From Phenylobacterium sp. (lineage in GTDB: Bacteria > Pseudomonadota > Alphaproteobacteria > Caulobacterales > Caulobacteraceae): a stretch of 64,000 bases of DNA. Below are positions 1 to 9,051 of this stretch, piece by piece. The stretch lies in NCBI RefSeq assembly GCF_016793225.1, contig NZ_JAEUMN010000071.1, positions 1-64,000 on the forward strand, in the 5' to 3' direction. The notes beneath the pieces were generated by a model. That model made no database searches, was not told the DNA's origin, and was given only the letters and a program-made list of their open reading frames with translations. The position numbers and the translations under genes were made by a program. Each line of letters starts with the position of its first letter. The first letter of the stretch is position 1.

Positions 1-2261
1 GCCTCGCGGACGCCGCGGATCATGGCGAACTTGGCGTTGGCCGGAGCCTTGAACGGCTTGGCCGGCTTGTCCTTCAGCGCCTCGGTCATGAACTCGGTGA
101 AGATCGGCACGGCGGCCACCGATCCGGTCTCGTTGTTGCCGAGGCTGCGGTTGTCGTCGAAGCCGATGTAGACGCCGACGACGAGATCCGGCGAGAAGCC
201 CATGAACCAGGCCGACCGGTAGTCGTTGGTCGTGCCGGTCTTGCCGCCCAGCGGCTTGCCGATCGAGGAGGCCTGGGTGGCGGTGCCCCGCTGGACGACC
301 CCCTCCATGAACGACGTCACCTGATAGGCGGTCACCGGATCGATCACCTGGTCGCCCGCCCGCGGGATCCGAGGGCTCTCGCCGCCCGAGAAGCCGGCGT
401 CGCAGCGGCTGCAGTCGCGGCGGTCGGCCTTCCAGATCACCTTGCCGTTGCGGTCGGCCACGACCTCGATCAGGTGCGGCTGGACCAGCTTGCCGCCGTT
501 GACGAACGTCGAATACGCGGCCGCCATGCGGAAGACGGTGGTCTCGCCCGACCCGAGGGCCATGGCCAGCACCTTGTCCATCTTCTTCGTCACCCCCATG
601 CGCTCGGCGAGCGACGAGATGCGGTCCATCCCCACGCCCTGGGCCAGCCGAACGGTCATGGTGTTGCGCGACAGCTCGATCCCCTTGCGCAGCGTCAGCG
701 CGCCCAGGAAGTCGCGGTGGTAGTTCTCGGGGCTCCAGTCCTTGCCGCCATAGCCGCGCAGGGTGATCGGGGCGTCCAGGACCGTCGAGGCGGGGGTGTA
801 GCCGGCCTCCAGGGCCGCGGCGTAGACGATCGGCTTGAACGACGAGCCCGGCTGGCGAAGCGCCTGGGTGGCGCGGTTGAACTTCGACAGCGAGAACGAA
901 TAGCCGCCCACCATGGCGAGCACCCGGCCCGAGTAGGGCTCCATGGCGACCAGGGCGCCGTTGGCGGCCGGGATCTGCTTCAGCCGGAAGCCCGAGCCGC
1001 CCTCGTTCGGGGCCACGAAGATCAGGTCGCCCGTTCCGATTCCCTTGCCGGCCCGGGCCCACGCCACGTCCTGCCCCGCCAGGTTCCCTTCGACGCCGTC
1101 GATGTTGCGCACCCTAACCGTCCCGCCCGAGACGCTGAGCACCACCGCGCGGCGCCAGGTCGTGTGCTCGCGGGGCCGCACGGTCTTGCGCGCCACGTCT
1201 TCCCAGCCCTCGAGCGTGGTCACGTTGCCGAACGCGCCGCGCCAGCCGTGCCGGCGGTCGTAGGTCTCGAGCCCGTTCATCAGCGCGGTCTTGGCCGCGC
1301 TCTGGAGGCGGGGGTCGAGCGTGGTCCGCATGTAGTAGCCGCCCGCGTTCAGGCGCTCGTCGCCCAGCTCCTCCATCGAGAGCGCGATCCGCCGCACCTC
1401 CTCCACGAAGTAGTCGGCGTCCCGGTACTGCGAGCGCGTGGGCGCCGGCTGGACCACGAGGTCCTGGGCCATGGCCGCGTTGGCCTCGGCCCGGCTCACC
1501 CAGCCCAGGTCGGCCATCTGGTCGATCACCCAGTTGCGCCGCGCGATCGCCTGCTGCTTGCGGCGGATCGGATGGTAGTTGTCGGGCCCCTTGGGAAGCG
1601 CGGCCAGATAGGCGCTCTCGGCCAGGGTCAGCTCCGACATCGACTTGCCGAAGTAGTTGTAGGCGGCCGCGCCGACGCCGTACGAGCGATACCCGAGCCA
1701 GATCTCGTTCATGTAGAGCTCGAGGATCCGCTCCTTGGAGAGCGTCTGCTCGAGCTGCGACGCGAGGATCGCCTCCTTCAGCTTCCGGCCGATCGTCTGC
1801 TCGTTGGACAGCAGGATGTTCTTGGCCACCTGCTGGGTGATGGTCGAACCGCCCTCCAGGCGACGCCCCTGGGCCAGGTTCACCACGTTCTTCATCTGCG
1901 CGCGGGCGAAGCCACCCACGTCGACGCCGCCGTGCTGGAAGAAGCCATGGTCCTCGGCGGCCAGGAACGCCTGGGCGGTCTGCTTCGGGATCGCCTCGTA
2001 GGGCACGAAGATGCGGCGCTCGCGCGAGAACTCGCCGATCAGGGTGCCGTCCCAGGCGTAGGCCCGCGTGGCGGTCGGCGGGTGGTAGTCCACCAGCTCG
2101 CCCGCGTCGGGCATGTCGTGGAACAGCCAGGCCGAATAGACGCCGACGCTGAGGGCCGCCAGGGCGATGAAGCTCAGGGCCCCGACGCCCAGCAGCGCGA
2201 CCCACCGCGGGACCTGCGGACGGGGCGGCAGCGCCGTTTCCGGGGTTTCGGGGGCGGTCAA
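1..2261 (-). CDS. mrcA: Penicillin-binding protein 1A (bifunctional), C-terminus cut by window edge
   Basis: Class A PBP that polymerises glycan strands (GT51 transglycosylase) and cross-links peptides (transpeptidase) at the periplasmic face of the inner membrane. After a Pro-rich N-terminus comes one membrane segment (about residues 20-42). The glycosyltransferase motif AEDHGFF lies near residue 102 and GGSTITQQ follows it. The transpeptidase shows SSFKP (catalytic Ser, near 470), SRN, and KTGTT (near 673). The frame has no ATG or GTG between the amidase stop and the membrane segment. I chose TTG at 2261, which has GGAG ten bases upstream; a TTG further upstream is the alternative. About 753 residues are present; the C-terminus lies beyond base 1. 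It follows the amidase gene by 84 bp on the same strand, so the two probably form a cell-wall operon. Confidence 0.95.
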   Translation of the reverse strand, partial: MTAPETPETALPPRPQVPRWVALLGVGALSFIALAALSVGVYSAWLFHDMPDAGELVDYHPPTATRAYAWDGTLIGEFSRERRIFVPYEAIPKQTAQAFLAAEDHGFFQHGGVDVGGFARAQMKNVVNLAQGRRLEGGSTITQQVAKNILLSNEQTIGRKLKEAILASQLEQTLSKERILELYMNEIWLGYRSYGVGAAAYNYFGKSMSELTLAESAYLAALPKGPDNYHPIRRKQQAIARRNWVIDQMADLGWVSRAEANAAMAQDLVVQPAPTRSQYRDADYFVEEVRRIALSMEELGDERLNAGGYYMRTTLDPRLQSAAKTALMNGLETYDRRHGWRGAFGNVTTLEGWEDVARKTVRPREHTTWRRAVVLSVSGGTVRVRNIDGVEGNLAGQDVAWARAGKGIGTGDLIFVAPNEGGSGFRLKQIPAANGALVAMEPYSGRVLAMVGGYSFSLSKFNRATQALRQPGSSFKPIVYAAALEAGYTPASTVLDAPITLRGYGGKDWSPENYHRDFLGALTLRKGIELSRNTMTVRLAQGVGMDRISSLAERMGVTKKMDKVLAMALGSGETTVFRMAAAYSTFVNGGKLVQPHLIEVVADRNGKVIWKADRRDCSRCDAGFSGGESPRIPRAGDQVIDPVTAYQVTSFMEGVVQRGTATQASSIGKPLGGKTGTTNDYRSAWFMGFSPDLVVGVYIGFDDNRSLGNNETGSVAAVPIFTEFMTEALKDKPAKPFKAPANAKFAMIRGVRE

Positions 2262-2345
2262 CTCGGGGCGGCTCCGGCGCGCAACTAGAGCCCGTCGTCT
2301 ATCCTGTGTCGCCCCGGGCGCCAACGTCCGGGACGGGCCGGTGCG

Positions 2346-3590
2346 TCAGCGCGACGCGAGCCGGACCTGTTCGCCGAAGTGGCTGTCGATGGCCCGGGTG
2401 ACGGCGCTCATGAGCCGCGCGCGCTGGGCCGGATCGCGCAGCCGGGCCTCGTCCTCGGGGTTGGAGACGAAGCCCATCTCGAGCAGCACCGCCGGCACGT
2501 CCGGCGCCAGGAGCACCATGAAGCCCGCGTCCCTGTGGCTGCGGCGCAGCATCGGCGCCCTGCCCTCGATGTTGGCCACCAGGGTCTGGGCGAACACCGC
2601 CGAGCGGTTCCGCGTGGCGCGCTGGGTCAGGTCGAACAGGATGTCGCGCACCCCCTGGTCGCCGGTCAGGCTGGCCTTCATGAACCAGTCGTTGGCGCTG
2701 ACGAACTTCGTCGCCCGCGCGGAGGCCTTGTCCGACAGCGTGTAGACCGACGCGCCCTTGAGGTCGGGCTCGGGCCCGGAATCGGAGTGCAGCGAGATGA
2801 ACAGGTCCGCGCCGGCGCGCTGGGCGACGCGCACGCGATCCTCCAGCGGGATGTAGACGTCCCGCGAGCGCGTGAGCACCACCTTGTAGCGGCCCGTGCG
2901 GTTCAGCTGCTCGGAGAGCGTCAGCGCCGCGGCGAGGTTGATGTCCTTCTCGTAGCCCAGGGCGCCGCGCGCGCCCGAATCCTTGCCGCCGTGCCCGGCG
3001 TCGATCACCACCACCTTCTTCAGCGGCAGCGCGGGCTTGCGGACCGGCAGGAATTGCGACCGCAGCTGCGGGTTCATGGGCTTGACGATCGGCGCGCTCG
3101 CCATGACTGCGCCCGGCGCGGCGGCGACGTCGATCACGTAGCGATAGTTCACGACGCCGTCGGCCGGCGGCAGCAGGAAGCGCCGCTTCAGCTTGCCGTC
3201 CCCGGCGAGATCCATCTGCAGGCGCGCGCCGCCCTGGACCTGGTCGATGGTCCAGGCCCGAACCACGCCCCGTCCGGCGCCCTGCTGAAGCTGCGCGGCC
3301 GTGACGCCCGGCAGCATGACCACGACGCGGCGGTCGGCGGAGCCGTCCGACACGACCCGGGCGCTGGCGGCGCCGTCCAGCTCGATGACGAGGCGCGTCT
3401 CGCTCGCGTCGCCGCCCATCCGGACCTTGAGGAGGTCGACCTGTTCGGTGGCCGCATGGCCCACGGCGACCGCGGCGAGGCCGAGCGCGAGGGCCGCGCC
3501 CAGGGCCGCCGCGCGCCCCCGGTTCCGTCCCAAAGCCCCTGTCAGCCGCCGCAGCACTCGATCACGCCCCGAAACGACGAAGATTCGCAC
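2346..3590 (-). CDS. amiC: N-acetylmuramoyl-L-alanine amidase (AMIN + Amidase_3, AmiC type)
   Basis: Periplasmic zinc amidase that removes stem peptides from peptidoglycan, typically during daughter-cell separation. After a basic, hydrophobic export signal (Ala-rich, ending HAATEQ) there is an AMIN-like beta domain (roughly residues 45-150), then the Amidase_3 catalytic domain. That domain contains VIDAGHGGKDSG (zinc His), EKDINLA (Glu), ISLHSDS (zinc His) and VLLEMGF (catalytic Glu). GTG 3590 gives 414 residues; GTG 3557 is an alternative closer to the signal peptide. The frame is open further upstream, but that part is low-complexity and unlike the family. The gene lies upstream of PBP1A and divergent from rne. 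Confidence 0.9.
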   Translation of the reverse strand: MRIFVVSGRDRVLRRLTGALGRNRGRAAALGAALALGLAAVAVGHAATEQVDLLKVRMGGDASETRLVIELDGAASARVVSDGSADRRVVVMLPGVTAAQLQQGAGRGVVRAWTIDQVQGGARLQMDLAGDGKLKRRFLLPPADGVVNYRYVIDVAAAPGAVMASAPIVKPMNPQLRSQFLPVRKPALPLKKVVVIDAGHGGKDSGARGALGYEKDINLAAALTLSEQLNRTGRYKVVLTRSRDVYIPLEDRVRVAQRAGADLFISLHSDSGPEPDLKGASVYTLSDKASARATKFVSANDWFMKASLTGDQGVRDILFDLTQRATRNRSAVFAQTLVANIEGRAPMLRRSHRDAGFMVLLAPDVPAVLLEMGFVSNPEDEARLRDPAQRARLMSAVTRAIDSHFGEQVRLASR

Positions 3591-3986
3591 GATACGAACC
3601 GATTGCCCATATAGCGGCGGGCCTCGTGGACAAAGGGTTAACGAGGTGTTGCCGCCGGTCGGGCAGCTTGACGGCGCGGCTTTCCTTTTCAGCCCCCATG
3701 TTGCAATGTCCGCCCGCGCGACGTCGGAGCGCCCGTCCCGGGCCCGAACGCCACGCGACAAAACCACCCAGCGTCGGCTTCGACCGTACCTTCGGCGACG
3801 ACGCTCCGATCCGATCCGCGCCCATCCGGACGCGCCTAGGAACACACCCGATGAGCTGCGCAGCTCGAGCCACTTCTGGCCCCAAGGCCTCCGCAGACGG
3901 CGTCAACGCCGTCGTCGCCGGCCGCGCGCGCGCTCGTCCCATATGCCGGCAGCGCTCGAACCTCGTGGCGCGCCGCGGAGAGACTG
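3591..3986. other. Divergent intergenic region amiC/rne (396 bp)
   Basis: No convincing gene. It holds the amiC promoter and presumably the rne promoter and a long 5' leader. On the plus strand a good -35-like TTGACGGC sits at 3668-3675, but no GCTAnAwC -10 follows at normal spacing. rne leaders are sites of autoregulation in other bacteria; nothing here proves that. Confidence 0.6.
3608..3633 (-). promoter_or_regulatory. Predicted housekeeping promoter of amiC
   Basis: Read on the minus strand: TTGTCC (-35), 12 bases, then GCTATATG (-10). This resembles the Caulobacter sigma-73 consensus TTGACg-N10-14-GCTAnAwC. The predicted transcript start is near 3600, leaving a very short leader before GTG 3590, or about 45 bases if GTG 3557 is the true start. 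Confidence 0.45.
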
Positions 3987-6683
3987 ATGCCCAAGACGAT
4001 GTTGATCGACGCAGCCCACGCGGAAGAGACCCGCGTGGTGGTCGTCGACGGGAACCGCGTTGAAGAGTTCGATTTCGAGAGCCAGAACCGCAAGCAGCTA
4101 CGAGGGAACATCTACCTCGCCAAGGTGACGCGGGTCGAACCGTCGCTGCAGGCGGCCTTCGTGGAGTACGGCGGCAACCGCCACGGCTTCCTGGCCTTCA
4201 ACGAGATCCACCCCGACTACTACCAGATCCCGGTCGCCGACCGTGAAGCGCTGCTGCGCGAGGAGGCCGAGGAGCAGGAGGAGGACGAGCGTCCCGCCCG
4301 GGGCCGCCGCCGCGCCGCCGCCGATTCGGCCGAGTCCGACGCCGACGCCGAGCGGCCGGACGACGATCCGGACTACATGGCGACCGACGAAGACGAAGAC
4401 GACGTCATGGAGGAGGAGCTGGCGCGCCGGAAGCGCCGGCTGATGCGCCGCTACAAGATCCAGGAAGTGATCCGCCGCCGGCAGATCATGCTGGTTCAGG
4501 TCGTCAAGGAAGAGCGCGGCAACAAGGGCGCCGCGCTGACCACCTACCTCTCGCTGGCCGGGCGCTACGGCGTCCTGATGCCGAACACCGCCCGCGGCGG
4601 CGGGATCAGCCGCAAGATCACGACCGCCACCGACCGCAAGCGCCTGAAGAGCGTGGTGCAGAGCCTGGACGTGCCGAACGGCATGGGCCTGATCGTGCGC
4701 ACGGCCGGCGCCAAGCGCACCAAGGCCGAGATCAAGCGCGACTACGACTACCTGCTGCGGCTCTGGGAGAACATCCGCGAGACCACCCTGCACTCGATCG
4801 CACCGGCGCTGATCTACGAGGAGGAAGACCTCGTGAAGCGCACGATCCGCGACCTCTACGACAAGGACATCGACGAGGTCTGGGTCGAGGGCGAGGCCGG
4901 CTACAAGGAAGCGCGCGACTTCATGCGCATGTTGATGCCCAGCCAGGCCAAGAAGGTGCAGGCCTACCGCGAGCCCACGCCGCTGTTCGTCAAGCACCGG
5001 GTCGAGGACCACCTCAGCCAGATCTATTCGCCGGTCGTTCCGCTCCGCTCGGGTGGATACCTGGTGATCAACCAGACCGAGGCGCTGGTCGCCATCGACG
5101 TGAACTCCGGCCGCTCCACGCGCGAGCGGAACATCGAGGCCACGGCGCTGAAGACCAACATGGAGGCCGCCGAGGAGGCGGCGCGCCAGCTGCGTCTGCG
5201 CGACCTCGCCGGCCTGATCGTCATCGACTTCATCGACATGGATGAGTCGAAGAACAACCGCGCCGTCGAGAAGAAGCTCAAGGACTGCCTCAAGGACGAC
5301 CGCGCGCGGGTCCAGATGGGCAAGATCAGCCCGTTTGGCCTGATGGAGATCAGCCGCCAGCGCCGTCGCACTGGGGTCCTGGAAGGCACCACGCACCTCT
5401 GCGAGCACTGCGGCGGCACCGGGCGCGTGCGCTCGGTGGAGTCCAGCGCGCTGGCCTCGCTCCGGGCCCTCGAGATCGAGGCGCTCAAGGGCGGCGGCGA
5501 AGCCACCCTGCGCGTGCCCCGCGCCGTCGGCCTCTACATCCTGAACGAGAAGCGCGCGCACCTGGCGCGGCTGCATCAGGCGTTCGGCCTGTTCGTCACC
5601 GTGGTGATCGAGGACGAGATGGCGCACGCCGATCACGTCATCGAGCGCACCGCCATGGAGACCCGGCCCGACCACGCCCCGCCCCTGGCGGCGCCGATCC
5701 AGGCCTATGTCCCGTCGGCCGAGGAGGAGGCGTTCGACGACGAGGCCTTCGAGGATGAGGATGAGGACGAGGTCGACGAGGACGCCGACGACGAGGCCGA
5801 GGCGGACGACGGCGAGCCGCAGGCCCGCCGCGCCCGCGAGGAACGCCCGCGCCGCGACGACGACGAGGAGGGCGGCCGCCGGGGCCGCCGCCGCCGCCGC
5901 CGCGGGCGCGGACGCGACGAACGTCCCGACCGCCCCGAGCGCGAGCCGGCGGCCGAACGCGAGGCGCGGCCCCCGCGCGAGAGCGACGAGGACCGCGACA
6001 GCCGCCGCCGCCGCCGCGGCCGCCGCGGCGGTCGTCGGATGCGGGACGACTTCCGTCCGACCGACGCCTTCTCGTGGGTTCGCCCCTGGGTGCCCTACGG
6101 CGACGATCCGTTCGTCTGGTACGACCCGGCCGAGGACCTGAAGGTCGCCGCCGCCCAGGCCGCCCCGGCGGCCCCCGCGCCGACCCCCGTCGCGGCCGAG
6201 GCTTCGGCCCCCGCCCCGGCGTCCGTGTCGCACGACGGCGAGGACGACATCTGGGTCGAGCTGCCCGAGGCCGAGGAGAAGCCGAAGCGTTCGCGGCGGG
6301 CCCGGGGCCGCGGCCGCGGCCGGAACGGCGACGCCCCGTCCACCGAGGCCGCCACCGAGGATGCGCCCGTCGCGGTCGAGGCCGAGGCTGCGCCCGCGCC
6401 GGAGCCTGCGCCTGAACCTGAGCCGGCGCCCGTCGTCGCCGAGGAGGACGCGCCCCCGGCCAAGCCGAAGCGCACCCGCAGCCGCAAGGCGGCGGCCGCG
6501 CCCGAACCCGAGGCCGTCGCCGTCGCAGAACCGGCGGCTCCCGAGCCGCCCGCCGCCGAACCCGCGGTCGTGGCGGAGGCAGCGCCGGCCGCCGAGGCCG
6601 CGCCTGCACCGCGCCAGCCGGATCCCAACGAGATCTCGGGACCGGCGCCGGCGCCTCGGAAGGGCTGGTGGCGGCGCGGCTGA
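3987..6683 (+). CDS. rne: Ribonuclease E (Rne/Rng family)
   Basis: Single-strand endoribonuclease and degradosome scaffold for mRNA turnover and rRNA/tRNA maturation. The S1 domain (GNIYLAKVTRVEPSLQAAF, residues about 39-180) is interrupted by the acidic insertion typical of alphaproteobacteria (about 90-150). The DNase I-like catalytic core has AIDVNSGR (near residue 371) and IDFIDMD with the metal-binding Asp residues. The Zn-link CEHCGGTG is near 472. The C-terminal third is low-complexity: acidic tracts, Arg-rich RNA-binding stretches and Pro/Ala repeats. It ends GWWRRG; a Gly-Trp-Trp tail is the PNPase-docking peptide known from Caulobacter RNase E. 898 residues, similar to Caulobacter RNase E. 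Confidence 0.97.
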   Translation: MPKTMLIDAAHAEETRVVVVDGNRVEEFDFESQNRKQLRGNIYLAKVTRVEPSLQAAFVEYGGNRHGFLAFNEIHPDYYQIPVADREALLREEAEEQEEDERPARGRRRAAADSAESDADAERPDDDPDYMATDEDEDDVMEEELARRKRRLMRRYKIQEVIRRRQIMLVQVVKEERGNKGAALTTYLSLAGRYGVLMPNTARGGGISRKITTATDRKRLKSVVQSLDVPNGMGLIVRTAGAKRTKAEIKRDYDYLLRLWENIRETTLHSIAPALIYEEEDLVKRTIRDLYDKDIDEVWVEGEAGYKEARDFMRMLMPSQAKKVQAYREPTPLFVKHRVEDHLSQIYSPVVPLRSGGYLVINQTEALVAIDVNSGRSTRERNIEATALKTNMEAAEEAARQLRLRDLAGLIVIDFIDMDESKNNRAVEKKLKDCLKDDRARVQMGKISPFGLMEISRQRRRTGVLEGTTHLCEHCGGTGRVRSVESSALASLRALEIEALKGGGEATLRVPRAVGLYILNEKRAHLARLHQAFGLFVTVVIEDEMAHADHVIERTAMETRPDHAPPLAAPIQAYVPSAEEEAFDDEAFEDEDEDEVDEDADDEAEADDGEPQARRAREERPRRDDDEEGGRRGRRRRRRGRGRDERPDRPEREPAAEREARPPRESDEDRDSRRRRRGRRGGRRMRDDFRPTDAFSWVRPWVPYGDDPFVWYDPAEDLKVAAAQAAPAAPAPTPVAAEASAPAPASVSHDGEDDIWVELPEAEEKPKRSRRARGRGRGRNGDAPSTEAATEDAPVAVEAEAAPAPEPAPEPEPAPVVAEEDAPPAKPKRTRSRKAAAAPEPEAVAVAEPAAPEPPAAEPAVVAEAAPAAEAAPAPRQPDPNEISGPAPAPRKGWWRRG

Positions 6684-6751
6684 CCGCGCCCGGAGCGACA
6701 TCTTCCCGCCGCGAAGGCGCGTCATCTCCGCGATGGCGCGCCGCTCGCGTA

Positions 6752-6770
6752 GAAAGTGGATTCCACTTTC
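6752..6770. repeat. Perfect 19-bp palindrome containing GATTC
   Basis: GAAAGTGGATTCCACTTTC: 9-bp arms around a single T, 68 bp after the rne stop and 41 bp before the next start codon. The centre contains GATTC, a GANTC site of the CcrM cell-cycle methyltransferase. It has no T-run, so it looks more like an operator or dispersed palindrome than an intrinsic terminator. Confidence 0.7.
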
Positions 6771-6811
6771 GCCGGGCCCGCTCTAGCATCCGCCCTGGTC
6801 ATGGGGGACCG

Positions 6812-8227
6812 ATGGGCTTCGAGAGAGTGAAGAGCATGGTCTCCCCATTGCGCTCTGTTTCCCGCGTCGCGCTGGGGCTCGCCGTCGCCGCGAGCGTGGC
6901 GCTGAGCGCCGGCCAGGCGGCCGCCCAGTCGTTCATCCGCGACACCGAGATCGAGGAGATCCTGGCCCGCAACTCCGAGCCGATCCTCCGCGCCGCCGGC
7001 ATCGAGCCCAGGAACGTCGAGATCATCCTGGTCGGTTCGAAGGACCTGAACGCCTTCGCCGGCCCCCGCGTCATGGGCTTCAACACCGGCCTCATCCTCG
7101 AATCGGACACCCCCAACGAGCTGCAGGGCGTCATCGCCCACGAGGTGGGCCACCTCGCCGCCGGCCACTCCGCCCGGTCGGGCGACTTCAGCAAGGCGGG
7201 CATGCGGCCCTTCCTGCTGACCATGGGCCTGGGCGTCCTTGCGGCCATCGCGGGCGCGCCCGACGCGGCGGCGGGCCTGGCCTCCAGCGCGAGCTACTTC
7301 GGCACCCTGGGCGCCCTGGGCTACAGCCGCGAGCAGGAGAGCCGCGCGGACCAGGCGGGCGCCACCCTGCTGGACAAGGCCGGCCTCTCGGGCAAGGGCC
7401 TGGCCGAGTTCTTCGACAACTTCCGCTATCAGGAGGTCTTCGACGAGGCGCGCCGCTTCGGCTACTTCCGCAGCCACCCGATCTCGTCGGACCGCATCGA
7501 GGCCCTGCGCCGCCGGGTCGAGGGCCAGCCCCACTACGGCAAGACCGACAGCTCCGAGGCCATGGCCGAGCACGCCATCATGAAGGCCAAGCTGGACGGC
7601 TTCCTCAATCCGCAGGTGGCGATCACCAAGTACGAGGAGAAGGCCGCCGACTATCCGTCGCGGTACGCCCGCGCCATCGCCTACTACCAGCTCAAGGAGC
7701 CGGACCGGGCGATCAAGCTGGTGGACGCCCTGCTCGCGGACCAGCCCGAGAACCCGTACCTATGGGAGCTCAAGGGCCAGATCCTGTTCGAGTTCGGCCG
7801 CACGCCCGAGGCCGAGGCGCCGCAGCGCCGCTCGGTCGAACTGAAGCCCGACGCGCCGCTCCTGCGCATCAACCTGGGCCAGACCCTGATCGCCCTCGAC
7901 GACAAGAAGAAGGTGCAGGAGGGCATCACCGAGCTGAAGCGCGCGCTCACCCAGGAAGAGGACAACGCCGTCGCCTGGCGCCTGCTGGCCGAGGCCTACG
8001 ACAAGACGGGCGAGGACGGCCTCGCCCGCCTCGCGACCGCGGAGTTCAACTACAACATCGGCGACAAGCAGCAGGCCCGCGTCTTCGCCATGCGCGCCCG
8101 CGAGATGCTGACCCGCGGCACGCCCGAGTGGCGCCGCGCGACCGACATCGTGCTGGTGGCCGAACCGACCCGCGAGGACCTCCGCGAACTGGCGCGCGAA
8201 GGCTCCGTCGGCGGCCGGACGCGTTGA
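6812..8227 (+). CDS. M48 family zinc metalloprotease with TPR repeats (BepA/YfgC-like)
   Basis: Periplasmic metalloprotease of the type that assists or degrades outer-membrane assembly intermediates. ATG 6812 has GGGGGA upstream and begins a signal peptide ending AGQAAAQS. The catalytic motif is HEVGH (near residue 110), and the third zinc ligand is probably the Glu of QESRADQAG. The C-terminal half (about 290-460) is helical with TPR-like units (YYQLKEPDRAI, LFEFGRTPEAE). 471 residues, close to E. coli BepA (about 487). In-frame starts further upstream would add unlikely sequence before the signal peptide. Confidence 0.88.
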   Translation: MGFERVKSMVSPLRSVSRVALGLAVAASVALSAGQAAAQSFIRDTEIEEILARNSEPILRAAGIEPRNVEIILVGSKDLNAFAGPRVMGFNTGLILESDTPNELQGVIAHEVGHLAAGHSARSGDFSKAGMRPFLLTMGLGVLAAIAGAPDAAAGLASSASYFGTLGALGYSREQESRADQAGATLLDKAGLSGKGLAEFFDNFRYQEVFDEARRFGYFRSHPISSDRIEALRRRVEGQPHYGKTDSSEAMAEHAIMKAKLDGFLNPQVAITKYEEKAADYPSRYARAIAYYQLKEPDRAIKLVDALLADQPENPYLWELKGQILFEFGRTPEAEAPQRRSVELKPDAPLLRINLGQTLIALDDKKKVQEGITELKRALTQEEDNAVAWRLLAEAYDKTGEDGLARLATAEFNYNIGDKQQARVFAMRAREMLTRGTPEWRRATDIVLVAEPTREDLRELAREGSVGGRTR

Positions 8228-8258
8228 GGCTCACCGCCGCCTTCCTATCTGGAACCCC

Positions 8259-9002
8259 ATGAAGCGCTTCTTCCCCCTCGCCGCCCTGGCCGCGGCCTCG
8301 CTCGGACTCGCGGCCTGCAAGCCCGCCCAGCCCGCGGCCGACCCGGAGTTCGGCGCCAAGGTGCGCGCCTACCTGCTCGAGAACCCCGAGGTGATCCAGG
8401 AAGCGGTGACCCAGCTGCGCCTGAAGGAGGCGGCCAAGGCGGCGGCCCCGACCCTGGCCCGTTATCGCAAGCAGCTCGAGAACGATCCCCGGGACCTGGT
8501 GATCAACCCGCGGGGCTCGGTGACGGTGGTCGAGTTCTTCGACTACCGCTGCGGCTACTGCAAGGTGGTGGCCCCCGAGGTCGCGAAGCTGATCCGCGAG
8601 AACCCCGACGTCCGGTTCGTCTTCAAGGAGTTCCCCATCTTCGGCGAGGTCTCCCAGAGCGCGGCGCGGGTGGCGCTAACGCCGCAGGCCAAGGCGAAGG
8701 GCCTGCCGCTGCATCAGGCGCTGATGGCCGACAAGAGCCTCAGCGAGGCCTCGCTGGACCAGCACCTGCGCGACGCCGGCCTCGATCCCGCGACCGTCCG
8801 CCAGGCCGCGCGCGATCCGGCCATCGACCAGCAGCTGCAGGATGTCCGCGCCCTGGCCGGCGGCCTCGGGCTCACGGGCACTCCGGCCTTCATCATCGGC
8901 GACTACGTCATCCCCGGGGCCGACATGGACTCGGTCCGCGCGGCGCTGGCGCGCATCAGGAACGAGGGCATGAAGCGGCCGCCGGCGGCGGCCCCGACGT
9001 AA
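8259..9002 (+). CDS. DsbA/Com1-family thiol:disulfide oxidoreductase, lipoprotein
   Basis: Periplasmic thioredoxin-fold oxidoreductase. The lipobox LAAC (about residues 18-21) predicts lipid anchoring. An N-terminal helical segment precedes the fold, as in Com1/ScsC-like proteins. The active site is CGYC (near residue 97-100) after VEFFDYR, and the cis-proline loop is GTPAF. 247 residues. It starts 31 bp after the M48 protease gene, so the two may be co-transcribed and share an envelope-quality role; that link is inference. Confidence 0.88.
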   Translation: MKRFFPLAALAAASLGLAACKPAQPAADPEFGAKVRAYLLENPEVIQEAVTQLRLKEAAKAAAPTLARYRKQLENDPRDLVINPRGSVTVVEFFDYRCGYCKVVAPEVAKLIRENPDVRFVFKEFPIFGEVSQSAARVALTPQAKAKGLPLHQALMADKSLSEASLDQHLRDAGLDPATVRQAARDPAIDQQLQDVRALAGGLGLTGTPAFIIGDYVIPGADMDSVRAALARIRNEGMKRPPAAAPT

Positions 9003-9051
9003 AGCGCAACCTCTGCTAGACTGCGCCCAGGGCGTCACAGCGAGGACATTC

